From Reticulitermes speratus (lineage: Eukaryota > Arthropoda > Insecta > Blattodea > Rhinotermitidae), in assembly GCA_021186555.1 (NCBI GenBank), contig JAJKFL010000003.1, positions 47,155,908-47,219,907 on the forward strand: 64,000 bases of DNA, given 5' to 3'. How positions within the stretch are numbered: the stretch's first letter is position 1; each line of letters begins with the position of its first letter. The notes below the pieces were generated by a model. That model made no database searches, was not told where the DNA came from, and saw only the letters and a list, made by a program, of their open reading frames with translations. A program made the translations under genes and the position numbers. Shown here piece after piece: positions 45,021 to 56,794 of this stretch.

Positions 45021-45633
45021 CCAACTGTTTTTACAGTGGACACTTAACAGCAACAACTGTTTTTACAGTGGACACTTAACAGCACCAACTGTTTTTACAG
45101 TGGACACTTAACAGCACCAACTGTTTTTTACAGTGGACACTTAACAGCACCAACTGTCTTTACAGTGGACACTTAACAGCACAACTGTTTTTACAGTGGA
45201 CACTTAACAGCACCAACTGTTTTTACAGTGGACACTTAACAGCACCAACTGTTTTTACAGTGGACACTTAACAGCAACAACTTGTTTTTACAGTGGACAC
45301 TTTAACAGCACCAACTGTTTTTATCAGTGGACACTTAACAGCAACACTGTTTTTACAGTGGACACTTACAGCACCAATTCCCGTTTTACAGTGGACACTT
45401 AACAGCAACAACTGTTTTTACAGTGGACACTTAACAGCAACAACTGTTTTTACAGTGGACACTTAACAGCACCAACTGTTTTTACAGTGGACACTTAACA
45501 GCACCAACTGTTTTTACAGTGGACACTTAACAGCACCAACTGTTTTTACAGTGGACACTTAACAGCACCAACTGTTTTTACAGTGGACACTTAACAGCAC
45601 CAACTGTTTTTACAGTGGACACTTAACAGCACC
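45021..45633. repeat. Minisatellite, 32-bp unit, about 19 copies
   Basis: The unit runs ccaactgtttttacagtg + gacacttaacagca. Copies are mostly identical; a few have single-base insertions or deletions (for example near 45125, 45282, 45300, 45325 and a garbled unit near 45375). Each unit holds a hairpin, ACTGT-TTTT-ACAGT, overlapping AGTG-GA-CACT. There are no spacers, so it is not a CRISPR array. Confidence 0.96.
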
Positions 45634-45727
45634 CTGTGACGCTGTAAATGACTTTGATCAAATTGATTTGAACGTCAGCCTTCAAAGGATTAAACAAACT
45701 TCATCAAATCGTGTGGTGTTTATTATG

Positions 45728-45888
45728 CTACGTAACTAACCTCGTAAAGAAGAGTCCTGCTTTAGAAGCTAGTAGTTTCTCAGCTACTCAAGAAATTCTC
45801 CGTATTTCATGAAAAGCGAAAGATCGTTATTGTTTTCACGTGACCCCCCAACCCTCACTTGTCCCGATCCTGAGACAGATAAATTCAT
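45728..45888 (-). mobile_element. LINE remnant, family 2, 3' end
   Basis: The plus strand shows the reverse of the family 3' end: 'aagaagagtcctgcttta', 'ctactcaagaaattctcc', 'gtatttcatgaaaagcgaaa' and 'cacttgtcccgatcctgaga'. The same order occurs at 1975-2172. Confidence 0.65.
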
Positions 45889-46006
45889 TTACACCTTCCA
45901 ATCAAGTTTATTTATTAATATCAGTTACGCTTACGTTTTGCAAGTGGTGTTCATGTTTCGCCCATGCATACTACATGTCCCGCGGATCTCGTCAACCTTA
46001 ATTATG

Positions 46007-46047
46007 AAATGATGATGATGATAATGACGGTAGTGATTATGATGATA

Positions 46048-46078
<31 letters not shown>

Positions 46079-46080
46079 TG
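46007..46080. repeat. GAT/AAT microsatellite
   Basis: A run of gat/aat trinucleotides, with a pure (aat)n core of about ten units at 46050-46078. Confidence 0.9.
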
Positions 46081-46869
46081 GCGATGAATGCAGATCATGA
46101 AGCATTTCTAGGCATTTTTTCCATCCTCGTGTTAATGCTTCAGTCTTAGGCCTACATGTCTTCTTCAGCACCCTCTTCTCAAGTATGATTATCCTGTGAC
46201 CCTTTCTTAGTGTAGGAAATTAAATTTGTTATTCTGTGCTAACATATTCTGTCTGGTTTCACACAGAGGCCTAATACAAATTTTTCCCTTCTGTATCTCA
46301 GAATAATGAAATAGCAGGAAATGTTTGCGTTATTGGATTTCCGTTCACCAGTTGATTGTTTACGGTTCAATGTATTTATGTTTAGTGAAATTTGTTATTT
46401 CCGAAGCAGGAACTACACACGTTGCAGTCTGCTTCTCTTTGCCTTCTCCGCAGTCATCTGCACATGACATAAGGTAGTAATGTGACTGTGAAGCTGTGTG
46501 AATCTTGATGCCTCGCCTTCTAATCGGGAAAGTCTGGAGTGAAGCTTTATTTGCAGTGAACGATTTAGTTACATAAAAATACTAACAACCCTCAAGTGCT
46601 GGTAAAACCAGAAAATGAAAAACGCCCTCTAATAAGAAAACAAGTTATTGGGCATGATCTAGAGCTGGTTCCACCCACCTCACACCTTCATATTCCATAC
46701 CCTTATTGTAGAAATAAAAGGTACTTTTTCGCGCATCGAATTCATTAAATTAATTAATTAATTAATTAAACAACAAGGCCGAAGACAGTGGCAGTAGATG
46801 TATAGCGCAAAGCATTCTTAACATCATGACTGTGTGACGATGAGGGGTTAGCTTTACCCTCCGGCCCCT
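46081..46869. other. No recognised feature ((AATT)n near 46750)
   Basis: Apart from a short aattaatt repeat (46749-46768), nothing is supported. Confidence 0.5.
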
Positions 46870-47140
46870 TTACTCCTATTACGGAGGCTGGAGTCTTTCC
46901 CAGAGCCATTTGAATGCTGTGGAGATAAAAAGTCTTAGTCCACACCTTCCTTCTCCTTCTAGTTTTCCAAGTTGACTTTTACCGAGGGATTTTTTCCGAG
47001 AACATTTTCTACGGATTGCTTTCCACCCCCACCCCACAGTTCTATGCAAGTGCCCAGCCCATTGCAGCCGCCTAGATCTCTTTACCCTAAAGTCAGAAGT
47101 GACAGATTTTATACGCGCGATCTGCCTTCGTTGTAATGTT
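46870..47140 (-). mobile_element. Possible LINE remnant, third type
   Basis: The minus frame contains RVKRSRRLQWAGHLHRT, resembling the K(S)RR.RWAGHVAR signature near the end of LINE ORF2. It continues with RKCSRKKSLGKSQLGKLEGE and ends TAFKWLWERLQPP. The downstream part does not match families 1 or 2 in this window. The call rests mainly on the RLQWAGH motif. Confidence 0.4.
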
Positions 47141-47144
47141 GATA

Positions 47145-47207
47145 TACAGAGTACACAAAATGTCGTTATAGTATACATATAACGCACCATCTTTGTTATA
47201 CCCTGTA
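47145..47207. mobile_element. Short foldback element, relative of the 15.4-kb hairpin
   Basis: The ends tacagagtacac and ataccctgta are inverted, and internal 'gcaccatctttgt' matches the 15.4-kb element's 'gcaccattcttttgt'. The arms are imperfect. Confidence 0.5.
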
Positions 47208-48504
47208 TCTTAATCGTAAGCCGGAGGATGTTTAACTTGTAATGACAAGAGTTGTGTTCCCAAAAGCACAAGATTTTGAGCTTTCCAAATTAAATTGACC
47301 ATTAAGGCAATATTTATGTATACATATATATATGCACAATATCGGCAAGTTTTTTTAACACAAAAATAATAATAACGCTAAACTGTGTGTAAATTTATAG
47401 GCGTGAGTATTAAATATGAAAGATGCTAAATCTGGCTTCAGGCTCTGGCAGTAGGTGTTACTTGGCACGTGTGTAGTTAAATGTCAGAAAGCGTAGGTGT
47501 GTATGTCAGGTTAAATGTAACTGCGGATATGCGATAGAAGCGTATAAGGGGATTCGCCTCTACTCAGTGCTGTGTTAATAACTGAGTTTCTCATTATATA
47601 ATTACCTCGATTTCCCCATCACTTCATCCTTCTTAGGCGTAACGTTTACTTGTAGAAGATGTTTCGCAGTACGTGTAATTTACGTTCTGTGTCATTAATT
47701 ACAGAGACTCATAATGTGATGTTCTGACATATGATGCAATGTAGTTGTACAGGTGGCTACCAATGTTACCAGAGTGTACCGTGTCGTAAACAAAACCACA
47801 ATAAGTATATTTATCACTGTGAAGGCCTTATATATCATTGAGAGAAAGAGCTTGTATAGGCTTAGCCCATGAAATTCATTCTTTGCATATATATATATAT
47901 ATATATAATATTTAGCGTGAATGTGTGTGTTTTAATTATTCGTAGACTGATGCAATGTCTGAGTGAAATTTCACACCCATAGGGCAGTAAAATATATAGA
48001 GTACGCTTGACTGTCGAATTTCCAACTTTGGGTGCTACATCGTGATCGGTGTCCAGGAAATATTGAGCTCTCTGTAACGTTAGATTTCCGTCCCACATGT
48101 TTCATACATGACAGTTTCGATTTGAAAAATACAAAACTCGCACAATTTTCCTTGTCGGTCTAGTGTAAATGTATATCGCATCTCTGATTAAAATTGACAA
48201 AGCGAGTTCACAGGCGCTCATCCTATTTTCTGGATTTGGGGCTCTACGTGACAGAAAATAATTCAGAGAAAGAGTTAATTAGAAAAGTTAACCTTGGTCT
48301 TTGCGGGGGTGCGTGATGAGAATAAATGTTCAACCGTGAGGGTGTGAAATTAAAACCACCCACCTTCGAAAAATAACTGGGTTATACTTAAAAGAAAGTA
48401 TATCTGTGTTAAATTCAGTCAAAATTAAATAAAATGTATAAATAATAAGACATCTAAATGAACATATAATTAAAAAATTTCTTAAACCGTATAACACATA
48501 ATGG
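47208..48504. other. No recognised feature ((AT)n at 47888-47908)
   Basis: About 1.3 kb, with only a short AT dinucleotide run. Confidence 0.5.
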
Positions 48505-48795
48505 ATATTAGTCCATTAAGGACAAGTGCAGTCTTTTATTTTTTTTTTTTTGATTCCTAACCATTTGCAGACTGATGGTCGTCCAATGTATGTATAAAAG
48601 TGCTGTTTGTGCTTCACAGGCAGTCCGTGTTCATTACAAGAACCATTCCGTTAATGTGGTAGTCACATAGCGACGTAATTATTTATTGTATGCGTGATAC
48701 GAAACATATAAATAACTCTGACAAAATGCATAGTTTCAAAATGTTACAGTAGATGGTACATATAATTGCCACTGGCATCTAAAAGGTTAATAGCA
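48505..48795 (+). mobile_element. MITE-like element (family G, diverged)
   Basis: The left end 'tagtccattaaggacaag' and the right end 'catctaaaaggttaat' are the family G termini in outline. The inside has 'acgaaacatataaataac' in place of 'gataaatataaaacata'. It contains a poly-T run near 48535-48551. Confidence 0.45.
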
Positions 48796-49154
48796 TTGCA
48801 TTACCAGAACGATGTCGTGTTTCAGTAACACGTACGGAAGCCCATTTAGTGTAAAATGTGTCTAATCTTCTTTGTCAGTAGGATTTTAAACATATCGTAG
48901 ATGTGATGCAGAGAACCGCTTATTAATTGTACTTGTAATTTTCGATTCCTAAACAAAGTATAATTAATTTAAATGTAGCAAGTTGAATGTACCAGTAAAA
49001 CCACAGGTGAGGAAATAGGTGATATCTTTGTCATTATTAAATGGTGTGGTGAGACTCTTGAGTCTCTGAATCTGAATCCGTGGTCTCTACCAGGCCCGTT
49101 GTCCGCCTCCAGCGTGGTAGATTGCGTTCATGGAATGGCAGTTCGGAGGCGTGA
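48796..49154. other. No recognised feature
   Basis: Spacer without supported features. Confidence 0.4.
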
Positions 49155-49228
49155 TCGTAAATACTCGGAAAGAAACCTGATTCAATGCCACTTGGTCCAT
49201 CATAAATTCCACATAGACTGCTCTCTGC
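49155..49228 (-). mobile_element. SINE family D fragment
   Basis: The minus strand reads 'tctatgtggaatttatgatg', 'gaccaagtggcattgaatca' and 'ggtttctttccgagtattta', matching the family D stretch GTCCATGTGGATTTGTGGTGG to CCGAGTACT. Confidence 0.6.
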
Positions 49229-49239
49229 GATGTGATACC

Positions 49240-49900
49240 ATAACTAACTCCATAGGGCACAGTTCTTCTTGAAAAGCTAACAGGTCGTCAGCTAGTCAAG
49301 AAATTCCCTGCAATTTATGCAACCCGAAAGTTCAGTACCACTTTCACAATATCCCACCACCTGTCCCTATCCTGAGCCATACCAATCCAGTCCACGCCCT
49401 CCCATCCCACTTCTTAAAGATCCATTTTAATATTATCTTCCCATCTACGCCTGGGTCTTCCAAGTGGTCTCCTTCCTTCAGGTCTCCCCACAAAAACCCT
49501 GTATGTACCTCTCCCCCCCCCAAACTTGACACATGCCACGCTTACGACATTCTTCTTGATTTTATCACCCAAATAATATTTGGTGAGGAGAACAGATCAT
49601 AAATGTCCTCTTTATGTAGTCGTCTCCACTCTCCTCTTACCTCCTCCCTCTGAAGCCCAAACATCTTCCTCAGCAACCTATTCTCGAACGTTTTTAGTCT
49701 ATGCTGCTCCCTCAGTGTGAGAGACCAAGTTTCACATCCATACAAATTAATGAGCAAAATTACAGTTCTGTATATCTTGATGTTAAACTTTTGGATAGCA
49801 AACTGGAAGACAAAAGATTCTGCACCGAATGATAATAAACATTCTCTGACTTCAATCTTCTCTTAATTTCTTCATGAATAAAATTTTCACTTATTGGGGC
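49240..49900 (-). mobile_element. LINE remnant, family 2, longest copy (about 660 bp)
   Basis: Broken minus-strand frames read, in order: EIKRRLKSENVYYHSVQNLL; KFNIKIYRTVILLINLYGCE continuing [55 protein letters not shown]; after a frameshift near 49540, the [16 protein letters not shown] part; then [20 protein letters not shown]. The 3' untranslated end reaches about 49240. This is the C-terminal side of a reverse-transcriptase ORF of a non-LTR retrotransposon (RTE/Jockey-like). It has several frameshifts and no RT catalytic core in the window. Confidence 0.9.
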
Positions 49901-50834
49901 ATGAAATCTGGCACGGCATAGGAATTTAGTTATAATACCAAGAAAAGAATTAACGCTACGTACCCTGGCATTATCAGCCCGACAACCAGAAGACCCTATC
50001 TTCGGCCTAAATGGCAGTAACCTGCAGAAGGGGCCAACGTCATGAGCAATCGGAAGCTGCGTACTCTATTGGTTTTGAGATTAGACTGTGATGATTTGCT
50101 AGCTTGACGATCCGGCTGCTTTAACACTGCCTTAACACTGTTCATTAAAACGCTTACAATATCCGTTAAGTAAAAGTCCGTACGTTTCTTTGAACAGCCT
50201 GGGCATGTCGGAAAATTGAAAATTCTGTGAGCCCGTGGCAAGACAATTTACTGACAGAAGTATCTCGGCTTCAGGTGGAGGAATTGACACTGAATTTAAC
50301 TGCTTTATTTTGTGTAATGGCACAGATTCTGCCGAAATTTCAGAAAAAAAATTATTTCGGTTATAAAAACAATTGTTTAATTTGGAGCATAAAGCCTATT
50401 AATAAAACAATTGCTGTGAACCTGTAATCTCTTCTGAATAATAAACAAAATTCGATAAAAATACGTAACCTCAATAACATTCCGACTAATAAAATAAAAG
50501 GATACGGTATGAATGTGTGTTGATTACCAACATAAACACAAATTATGAATTGCACCAAAGACTTCGAACATCTTATCATAGCCATTTGGTATTTCACTGA
50601 AGTTCGCTTAATCATTACAACACCAATTCTCAATCGTATGAAAGGCTGTCAGCTTTTCATCATCAATGTTTAATATCTCAATTAACCTTAATTACTCAAT
50701 TAACGTTGTCAAAAGAAAGCCTCAGGGACTCGAATAAAATCTCTTGTCATTTGCAGTGCACGATATAAATGCTTCATACCGACCAAACACTATAGTAACC
50801 ACGGACACCGGTGGCTGTGACGTCACGGTTTTCT
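49901..50834. other. No recognised feature
   Basis: Several unrecognised frames on both strands (49996-50241, 50132-50323, 50361-50633). No family motif. Confidence 0.45.
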
Positions 50835-51080
50835 AAGGGCCCCACAGCAGATGCTACGGACGCACCGCAGCCTTAAGGCTTATTGTGCAACCCTGTGATA
50901 GAGGTGAAAAATGATCAGCTTTTTCATTTTTCTAAGTAATGGAGCACCGGTGGAATGAAATTGACAGGGGAAAACCGAAGTATTCGGGGAAAAACCCTGT
51001 CCCCGTGCCACTTTGTCCACCACAAATCCCACATGGACTGACCCGGGATCGAACCCGGGCCTCCGCCACTGGTGTGTTAG
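50835..51080 (-). mobile_element. SINE family D copy, 5'-truncated
   Basis: The minus strand starts within the head (GGCCCGGGTTCGATCCCGGG B box), then 'gtccatgtgggatttgtggt', 'ggacaaagtggcacggggac' and 'gtttttccccgaatacttcg'. It ends with 'gcacaataagccttaaggc' and 'agcatctgctgtggggcc'. It is collinear with 27337-27624. Confidence 0.88.
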
Positions 51081-51289
51081 TTTCCCACAAAGCACGGAGA
51101 GTGTGTAAGGTAGTTTGACATGCCGCGTAAAACATCGATCCGCCTTCTTAGAAATTAGTTTGTGTTGGAAGAAATAAGTTGCTGTGTGCACCTCAAGAAC
51201 TTTAAGTTTTAAGTTGTTTTTCTCAGCTCTGTAAGAACTTGCCCTGTATAACATTTTGTAACATATTGGCTTTTTATATAAATTCATGT
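51081..51289. other. No recognised feature
   Basis: Short spacer. Confidence 0.4.
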
Positions 51290-51492
51290 AGGACCTAGGT
51301 GAGGAAAACTGAAGGAAAGAAAACATTTGGAAAACCTAAGCGTAGGTGGGAGGACGATACTGAAACAGATTTTGAAAAAAAAGAATTGGAAAGGAAGGAA
51401 TGTTCTGGAGTCATGTGGCTCAGGAGAGGGACAGGTGGCGGGCTCTTGTGAGCGCATTAATGAAACTCCTAATTCCATGAAATGTGCTTATG
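51290..51492 (+). mobile_element. LINE remnant, family 2
   Basis: 'gtgaggaaaactgaaggaaa', 'acatttggaaaacctaagcg', 'taggtgggaggacgatactg' (the [18 protein letters not shown] part), then 'tggctcaggagagggacagg' and 'tggcgggctcttgtgagc'. Ends near 'ccatgaaatgtg'. Confidence 0.85.
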
Positions 51493-52714
51493 TAGATGAA
51501 GATATATTAACTACTGACGAAGGACTGGGGAGCTTGGAGTTAGTTATAAGAACGTGCATATTGAAGTGGATTTTAAGTAACAAAAGCTTTGGATTGTTAA
51601 ACAAAATAATGGTTTGAATTATATTATCAGTTCGTTGCACATTGAATTGAATAAACACGTTACAGGTACTTGCAAGTTACACACATCCGGAATTTTATTA
51701 AAACTAGAGGGGGAATGGATATCTGCTTACATTCATTCGGCTATTTGGTACTGATGGAAATTTTTTTTGCAGTGCTGTGCAATGCAAACAAGTGAAGTCC
51801 GGTATAGGATGGGGGTGGAAGGTTAAATATAAAGTAGGTGGATAGTATCATATCAGAAATAAACACAGAACAACACGTAAAATTTAACCTTGACTGACAG
51901 CATGCACAGAGCGTCCGCTCCTAATAATCTGCAAATACAACTGAAGAAAGCTGCAGCACACCATACAACTAACATTTCATACTTCTTTGTTATAATAATA
52001 ACTGTAATTAAAGTTGTGGGACTTTTCAAACTGTTCACATTTACCGTTCCAGAACTTAATAAAAATAACCTCCGGTGCAGCAAACGGAAAATCTGTTTCA
52101 CGTACGTAAAGAAAATTTAATTTCTATTTCAGTTTAAAAGAGTGGGTATCAGAAACAGGGCTTTTCCTTTCTTGGAAACGAATTACAATGTAATTTTAAT
52201 TTTGTTTACTTTTATTCGACCAGGAGCAAAATGGGATACATACTGTAGAGACATATTTTACCTCATTCTCTCTGCCGTTTTCTTCTACCTGTTAGAGGAA
52301 ACAAAACAGAATTTTCTATGGTTCTTTCCAAAGTTTCAAACTGTAACTCTCACTCTAGTAGTCTCGCTGTCTCTGAACCGTAACAGTACTGCGCTTACAC
52401 AGGCTAGCACTCAGTGACCCAGTTCGGAGAGAAGACAATTACGACGCCACCAATACAACTTAGAGTTACCGAATTTTACTGTTTTTCTATACCAGTGAAA
52501 GCAGCACAATTGCAGCTGGACTGTCCGTTGAGAATTCGAAGCGGTGTTATAAGAATGTGTTTTGTATTTGTGTAAATAAAGGCAGAACATCGAAGAAGAG
52601 TTTTTTAAGCAGTTGTGTAGACAATATGACACAAGCGAGGGGATGTTAACTGGAACATAGAGGAAATTGGGCGGCTAGGAGCTTCGCAATTTATATTCCT
52701 TACCAAAAACAATC
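51493..52714. other. No recognised feature
   Basis: Frames at 51853-52120 (both strands) and 52142-52417 are unrecognised. The last reads a hydrophobic stretch but has no start context or homology I know. Confidence 0.45.
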
Positions 52715-52975
52715 AAATCAATTAGGAAAGCCCATGTAAAGTGGAGAAAAGTGACGAGATATGATCACAAAATTTTAGGCGTGAATGGGAGGTTTGTATT
52801 AAAGTAGACCTTACAGGAAGAGTGTGGGAGTAGTGGACTGGAGGTACAGTATTTGGCTCATGGTATGATTCAGTGGTGTACAGCTGTGAAGACAGTAATG
52901 GACTTCCGGGTTCCCCCAAAAAAAGGGGAAATATTTGCCTATCCTTTCGAGTTGAAGCTTCTCAAGTATTTTGGT
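52715..52975 (+). mobile_element. LINE remnant, family 2, decayed
   Basis: 'gcgtgaatgggaggtttgta', 'ttaaagtagaccttacagga', 'gtggactggaggtacag', 'agtaatggacttccgggttc' and 'gttgaagcttctcaagtat' follow the family-2 order (RRRWED, IKMDLRE, WI.LAQ, MNLRVP, 3' end). Confidence 0.6.
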
Positions 52976-53189
52976 ACTTGTGATTATTGTTTACTCGGTA
53001 TTTAGTAAAATTGCCTGAACAAGAAACAGTCTGGCCAAGAAAATGAAGTATATATTTTGAGTATTCTAAACTTCTGATCGCCAGCCATTTACATATTAAT
53101 TTGTACTTAAATAACCACCTCTTAATAAATTGATATTTTGTCTGACATTATCTGTCATTGAGAGGGCATGAGTATTACGCTTAACACCT

Positions 53190-53452
53190 ATCCCGGTGGA
53201 CGTGCGGTCTAAGTCGTAAGTCTGTGGCCGTTGATTGGTGGGATCTCAGGTTCGTATCCCGCTGAGGACTTGGATTTCCTTTCTTGTGTTTGTTGTGTTT
53301 TGTATAGGTAGTGGCCTCTGTGACGTGGCTGATCACTCATTCACAGTTATCTTACCGGCGCGTGTCTAACTAATTTTGTGTCATCTAGAAATCTAAAAAA
53401 AAGGTGGCCCGGGCCCGGTTTGGGCTGTTACGCCATAGAAGAAGAAGACGAA
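53190..53452 (+). mobile_element. SINE family B copy, diverged
   Basis: Head 'tatcccggtggacgtgcggt', B box 'caggttcgtatcccgc', body 'cttgtgtttgttgtgttttg' and a 3' 'ggcccgggcccggtttggg'. It ends in a GAA/GAC-rich tail instead of poly-A. Confidence 0.7.
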
Positions 53453-53509
53453 GAAGATTTAGGCTAAACTGTTGAGAAGTAGGCCAGACAGCTCTGTCAC
53501 TATAGTGCC

Positions 53510-53800
53510 TATATAACGGGATGGAACGAAAAACATTGACCTTCTAATCGCGGCAGAGACGAGATATTTCTTTCTCTTCTCCACACCATGCAGGCTGGTT
53601 TGGGACCCATCAACCTTCTATCCAGTGGATACCCAAGGCTCTTTTTCCATGAATAAATCGGATGGAGCGTGAAGATAACCACTCAATTCCATCTAGTGCT
53701 ATAGTAAGAAACGTTTGGGGCTATACCTCCACATTGTCGTATTTATTCATAGCGTGTTGCTGTACTTAACCACAGTGACAAATTCTCCCTGCTGCTAGTG
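53510..53800 (+). mobile_element. SINE family E copy
   Basis: 'gatatttctttctcttctcc', 'ttctatccagtggataccca', 'cggatggagcgtgaagataa', 'ccactcaattccatctagtg', 'tttggggctatacctccaca' and an end 'acagtgacaaattctcc'. The head is decayed. Confidence 0.65.
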
Positions 53801-53817
53801 TTAATGCTAAATGTACC

Positions 53818-54030
53818 TTAAAGGTAGAAAGGCAAATTTCTCCTTTTAACATACCATGAAGACCCAGAGGGGGGGGTAAAGATATAGCTCTACTCTTTCT
53901 TTTACCTTGGATCTAGAGTGGGTGGGCGGTCAACGCCACTCCTCGACCTCTTTACACCCGGGATAGAGACCCAGTACCCATTGTACAGGAGGCGGAGTGG
54001 GCTTCAGGGCCGGTCTGGACGGGTTGTTAA
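53818..54030 (-). mobile_element. SINE family C, 5'-truncated
   Basis: The minus strand begins 'acccgtccagaccggccctg', then 'aatgggtactgggtctctat', a mutated core 'gtaaagaggtcgaggag', and the 'agtagagctatatcttt' segment. There is no head. It lies in a run of four different SINEs (53190-54451). Confidence 0.82.
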
Positions 54031-54156
54031 AGTTTGTAGTTGATGCAAAATATATCTTTGTTAATTAAAGTTTAAACCTGTGTTTGAAAAGAGCGCCTGC
54101 CATGATTTTATTTCTACTTCTATAATTTTTAAGTATTGTTCTTCTAGTTGCTATAA

Positions 54157-54451
54157 GGTAAAGCAATCCCATTACAGGCCTTGACAGGCCCTTAGGGCTC
54201 CAGGAGGTCGAGGCTCCCAGGTTTTTAAACAATCGGCACATGAAGGTGGTAAGGTTGTCAGCCCTACGCACCGGCCGCCTTTACCCCCCAGGAAAGATTC
54301 CTGGTACTCATTTCTGTTAGAGGCTGAGTCTACCCCAGGGCTATAGTGCGACCGAAACGATTATGTCAGTAAAAATTCCAGTGACACAATCGAGAATCGA
54401 ACCCGCGACGTTCCGGTTTGTAGCGTAGTGCCTCAACCAACTGCGCCACCA
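54157..54451 (-). mobile_element. SINE family A copy, full length with TSD
   Basis: Minus: head with A box tggcgcagttgg and B box gggttcgattctcg, core CTGGGGGGTAAAGGCGGCCG and 3' end 'aatgggattgctttacc'. An 11-bp duplication, agttgctataa, lies at 54146-54156 and 54452-54462. Confidence 0.93.
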
Positions 54452-54462
54452 AGTTGCTATAA

Positions 54463-54994
54463 AGAAAGAGAAAATTTGTCTCGGATTATTAGGCGGTGTT
54501 ACAATCTGAAGAGTAATTAGCAAGTTTTAATTTGTAACGTTAGAAAGCTACTTTTTATTTAACCACACATAAACAGCACCATATTTATAACAAAGGAAAT
54601 ATGAGTGTTCATTATTTTTTTGTATTAAAATAGTTATTAATTACATGAATTAGAACACAGAACGTGGAAAAGAGAAAAGGATATTGATGGTGTTAAAAAA
54701 AGCTAAGTAAAGAGGAGGTAGGCAGAGTCCAATTGAACTCCATTAAAGAAGAAACATGGCTAAAAGCAACTATGTACAGGCCTAAAAGAAAATAAAATGA
54801 AGGCAAATATTAATGGACATGCGATCTCTTAATTGTGGCAGAAACGGTTAGAGGCGCACAAACTTTAAAAATAATACACCTAGAGTTGATGTTTTGAATA
54901 GAGAACTTTTTCAATTCGCATCCCAGCAGTTAGTGATTTGCTTGTAAGTTCTCATTATATTTGCTGGAAATGTGGACATAACACCAACAAGATA
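54463..54994. other. No recognised feature
   Basis: AT-rich spacer. Confidence 0.5.
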
Positions 54995-55330
54995 AGTAAT
55001 TTACGTATAACGTAACATCGTGGCTCGTTCGCGTAATGTTTATACCTCCTCGGCTATCCTAACACCTGATACCATTTCACTCGAAGAGAACGCTTTTACG
55101 GCGACTTAATGTCACCGGCAACAATAAAGCATACTTAAGTTACAGTGCCGATATTTTTGCCCGATTTCAACCAAATATGGACTTTCTCGACAGATTTTCA
55201 TAGAAGTCCCCCATATCAAACTTCATGGAAACCCTTCCACTGGAAGCCGCGCCGTTACGTGCGGACAGACGCACGGACATGACAAGGGGACTAGGGGAAC
55301 GCGCCAAAAATGGGACTTTGCGTGGGATTT
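54995..55330 (+). repeat. Family F interspersed repeat, second copy
   Basis: 'gtaatttacgtataacgtaa' and 'gtggctcgttcgcg' match the left side of the 12.1-kb copy. 'actttctcgacagattttca', 'gaagccgcgccgttacg' and 'cggacagacgcacggacatg' match its right side. The middle is shorter. The broken reading gives FLDRFS and LRADRRTDMT in the usual positions. Confidence 0.65.
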
Positions 55331-55364
55331 GACACTCTTATGGATAAGAAAGGGAAGATTTAGA

Positions 55365-55450
55365 GTCTTTTGGGATATAAACGCCATGTAGTTTGTTAGC
55401 ATGTGCCAACGCTTGGGTGAAAACTGCTTGCTCCATCTTTAGGTTTCAAG
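55365..55450 (-). repeat. P-family arm, decayed
   Basis: The minus strand reads 'cctaaagatggagcaagcag', 'ttttcacccaagcgttggca' and the outer 'catggcgtttatatcccaaa'. The CTGAAGA box has become CTAAAGA. Confidence 0.5.
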
Positions 55451-55800
55451 TAAGTACCAAACGCTCGACGGAATCACATAGGGGAAGGCAGTGGTAATGG
55501 TCTTACTTTGTGGTGCCGGTAATTTTCTGTTCCCAGTCGCTTGAACTTAGTCAAGCCATTAAATAAAACACATGCATTTTGACAGCTGTGACGTCAAGAC
55601 GATAAAACCAGTGCTAACTGCCCAGAATGCCATAGGTTTGCAGAGACATTTGGAGCGGACCTCAGCACTTTTAATATCACCCTTCGAAAATTAATCTTCA
55701 TATTCGTAGCAATATGATGATGAACAAGAATGTTCTATTTCTAACAACGATCAAATATTTAAAAACTTTCCATAATTTAAAAAGTTTAGCCCTAACCTCT
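55451..55800. other. No recognised feature
   Basis: Spacer. Confidence 0.4.
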
Positions 55801-56020
55801 CGTAGATAGGAGGATAATATTAAAATGGATCTTCAAGAAGTGGGATGGGGGGGGCATGGACTGGATTGATATGGCTCAGGATAGGGACAGGTGGCGGGCT
55901 CTTGTGAGTGCGGTAATGAACCTTCGGGTTCCATAAAACGCGGAGAATTTCTTGACTAGCTGACGACCTGTTAGCTTCTCAAGAAGGACTCTGCTCCATG
56001 GGTTAGTTAGCCCTAACCTC
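55801..56020 (+). mobile_element. LINE remnant, family 2, 3' end
   Basis: The frame reads [11 protein letters not shown], then [26 protein letters not shown] and a stop, followed by the family 3' untranslated sequence 'gacgacctgttagcttctca' and 'agaaggactctgctccatgg'. This is the clearest view of the LINE terminus. Confidence 0.88.
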
Positions 56021-56794
56021 TAAAACACCCAACATTTGTATTGACATTTTATAAATTTTTTAGTGTAAACGACTTTTAACTGTTGCGGAATTTACACCAG
56101 CGTATATTTTCGCCTCTACCACCAAGGGAGATTTGTTTACCTGATATAACGCACGTCGGATATGGAGCACGGGCCTGATCGACAGTGGCACTTTATGCAT
56201 TTTTTTCGTACGTTGATTTGATCGATGTTGACACTAAAAGCGTTAGAAATTTATCACAGAAAGTAATGTTATTAAACCAGTTAACTTTACATGTGAAATT
56301 TGAAACAACACAATTCAAGTCATAGATGTTGGTTTGTATTGTGTTCAGCAACTGATGTTAGAGATGTTGCTTTCACTTTAAGTTTAATGACTACGTGCTG
56401 TGTGTTGTTCGGAATGTTCCTTCATAAAGCAAATTACGTTGCATCGCTGATGACTGAGCACAACTAATGTAGGTGGATTAAAATTTGTAAATTAACCTCA
56501 TCTGGGCGGATTGCTCAACGGAACACGAAGCTAAAGAAAGAAGGGAATGGCACTGTGGTTGAATTGATATTCATGCACAAATTAACAGGTTACTCATCAT
56601 ATATAATATGTTTCAGCTGGATTAATTTTTAGTCTTGTTAAAAGTTTCTCATTAACAGACATCAGATTCTGCTCTGAAATATGTCTAATCTGAGGCATTT
56701 CTAGAGTGTTACGTTGTCTAAAGAAGACAGAAAGTCTTACATTTTGTGACATATATTCCTATCTGATCATCTTAAACTTTAAATTCAAGTCTTC
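56021..56794. other. No recognised feature
   Basis: No supported gene or shared repeat. Confidence 0.5.

Noticed and set aside
45021..45633. CRISPR-like array
   Set aside because: Units are contiguous without unique spacers, the host is an animal, and no cas genes are present. It is a minisatellite.
50880..51326. 148-codon minus-strand frame
   Set aside because: Its C-terminal half is the body of a family D SINE ([20 protein letters not shown]); the rest is unrecognised. A chance frame.
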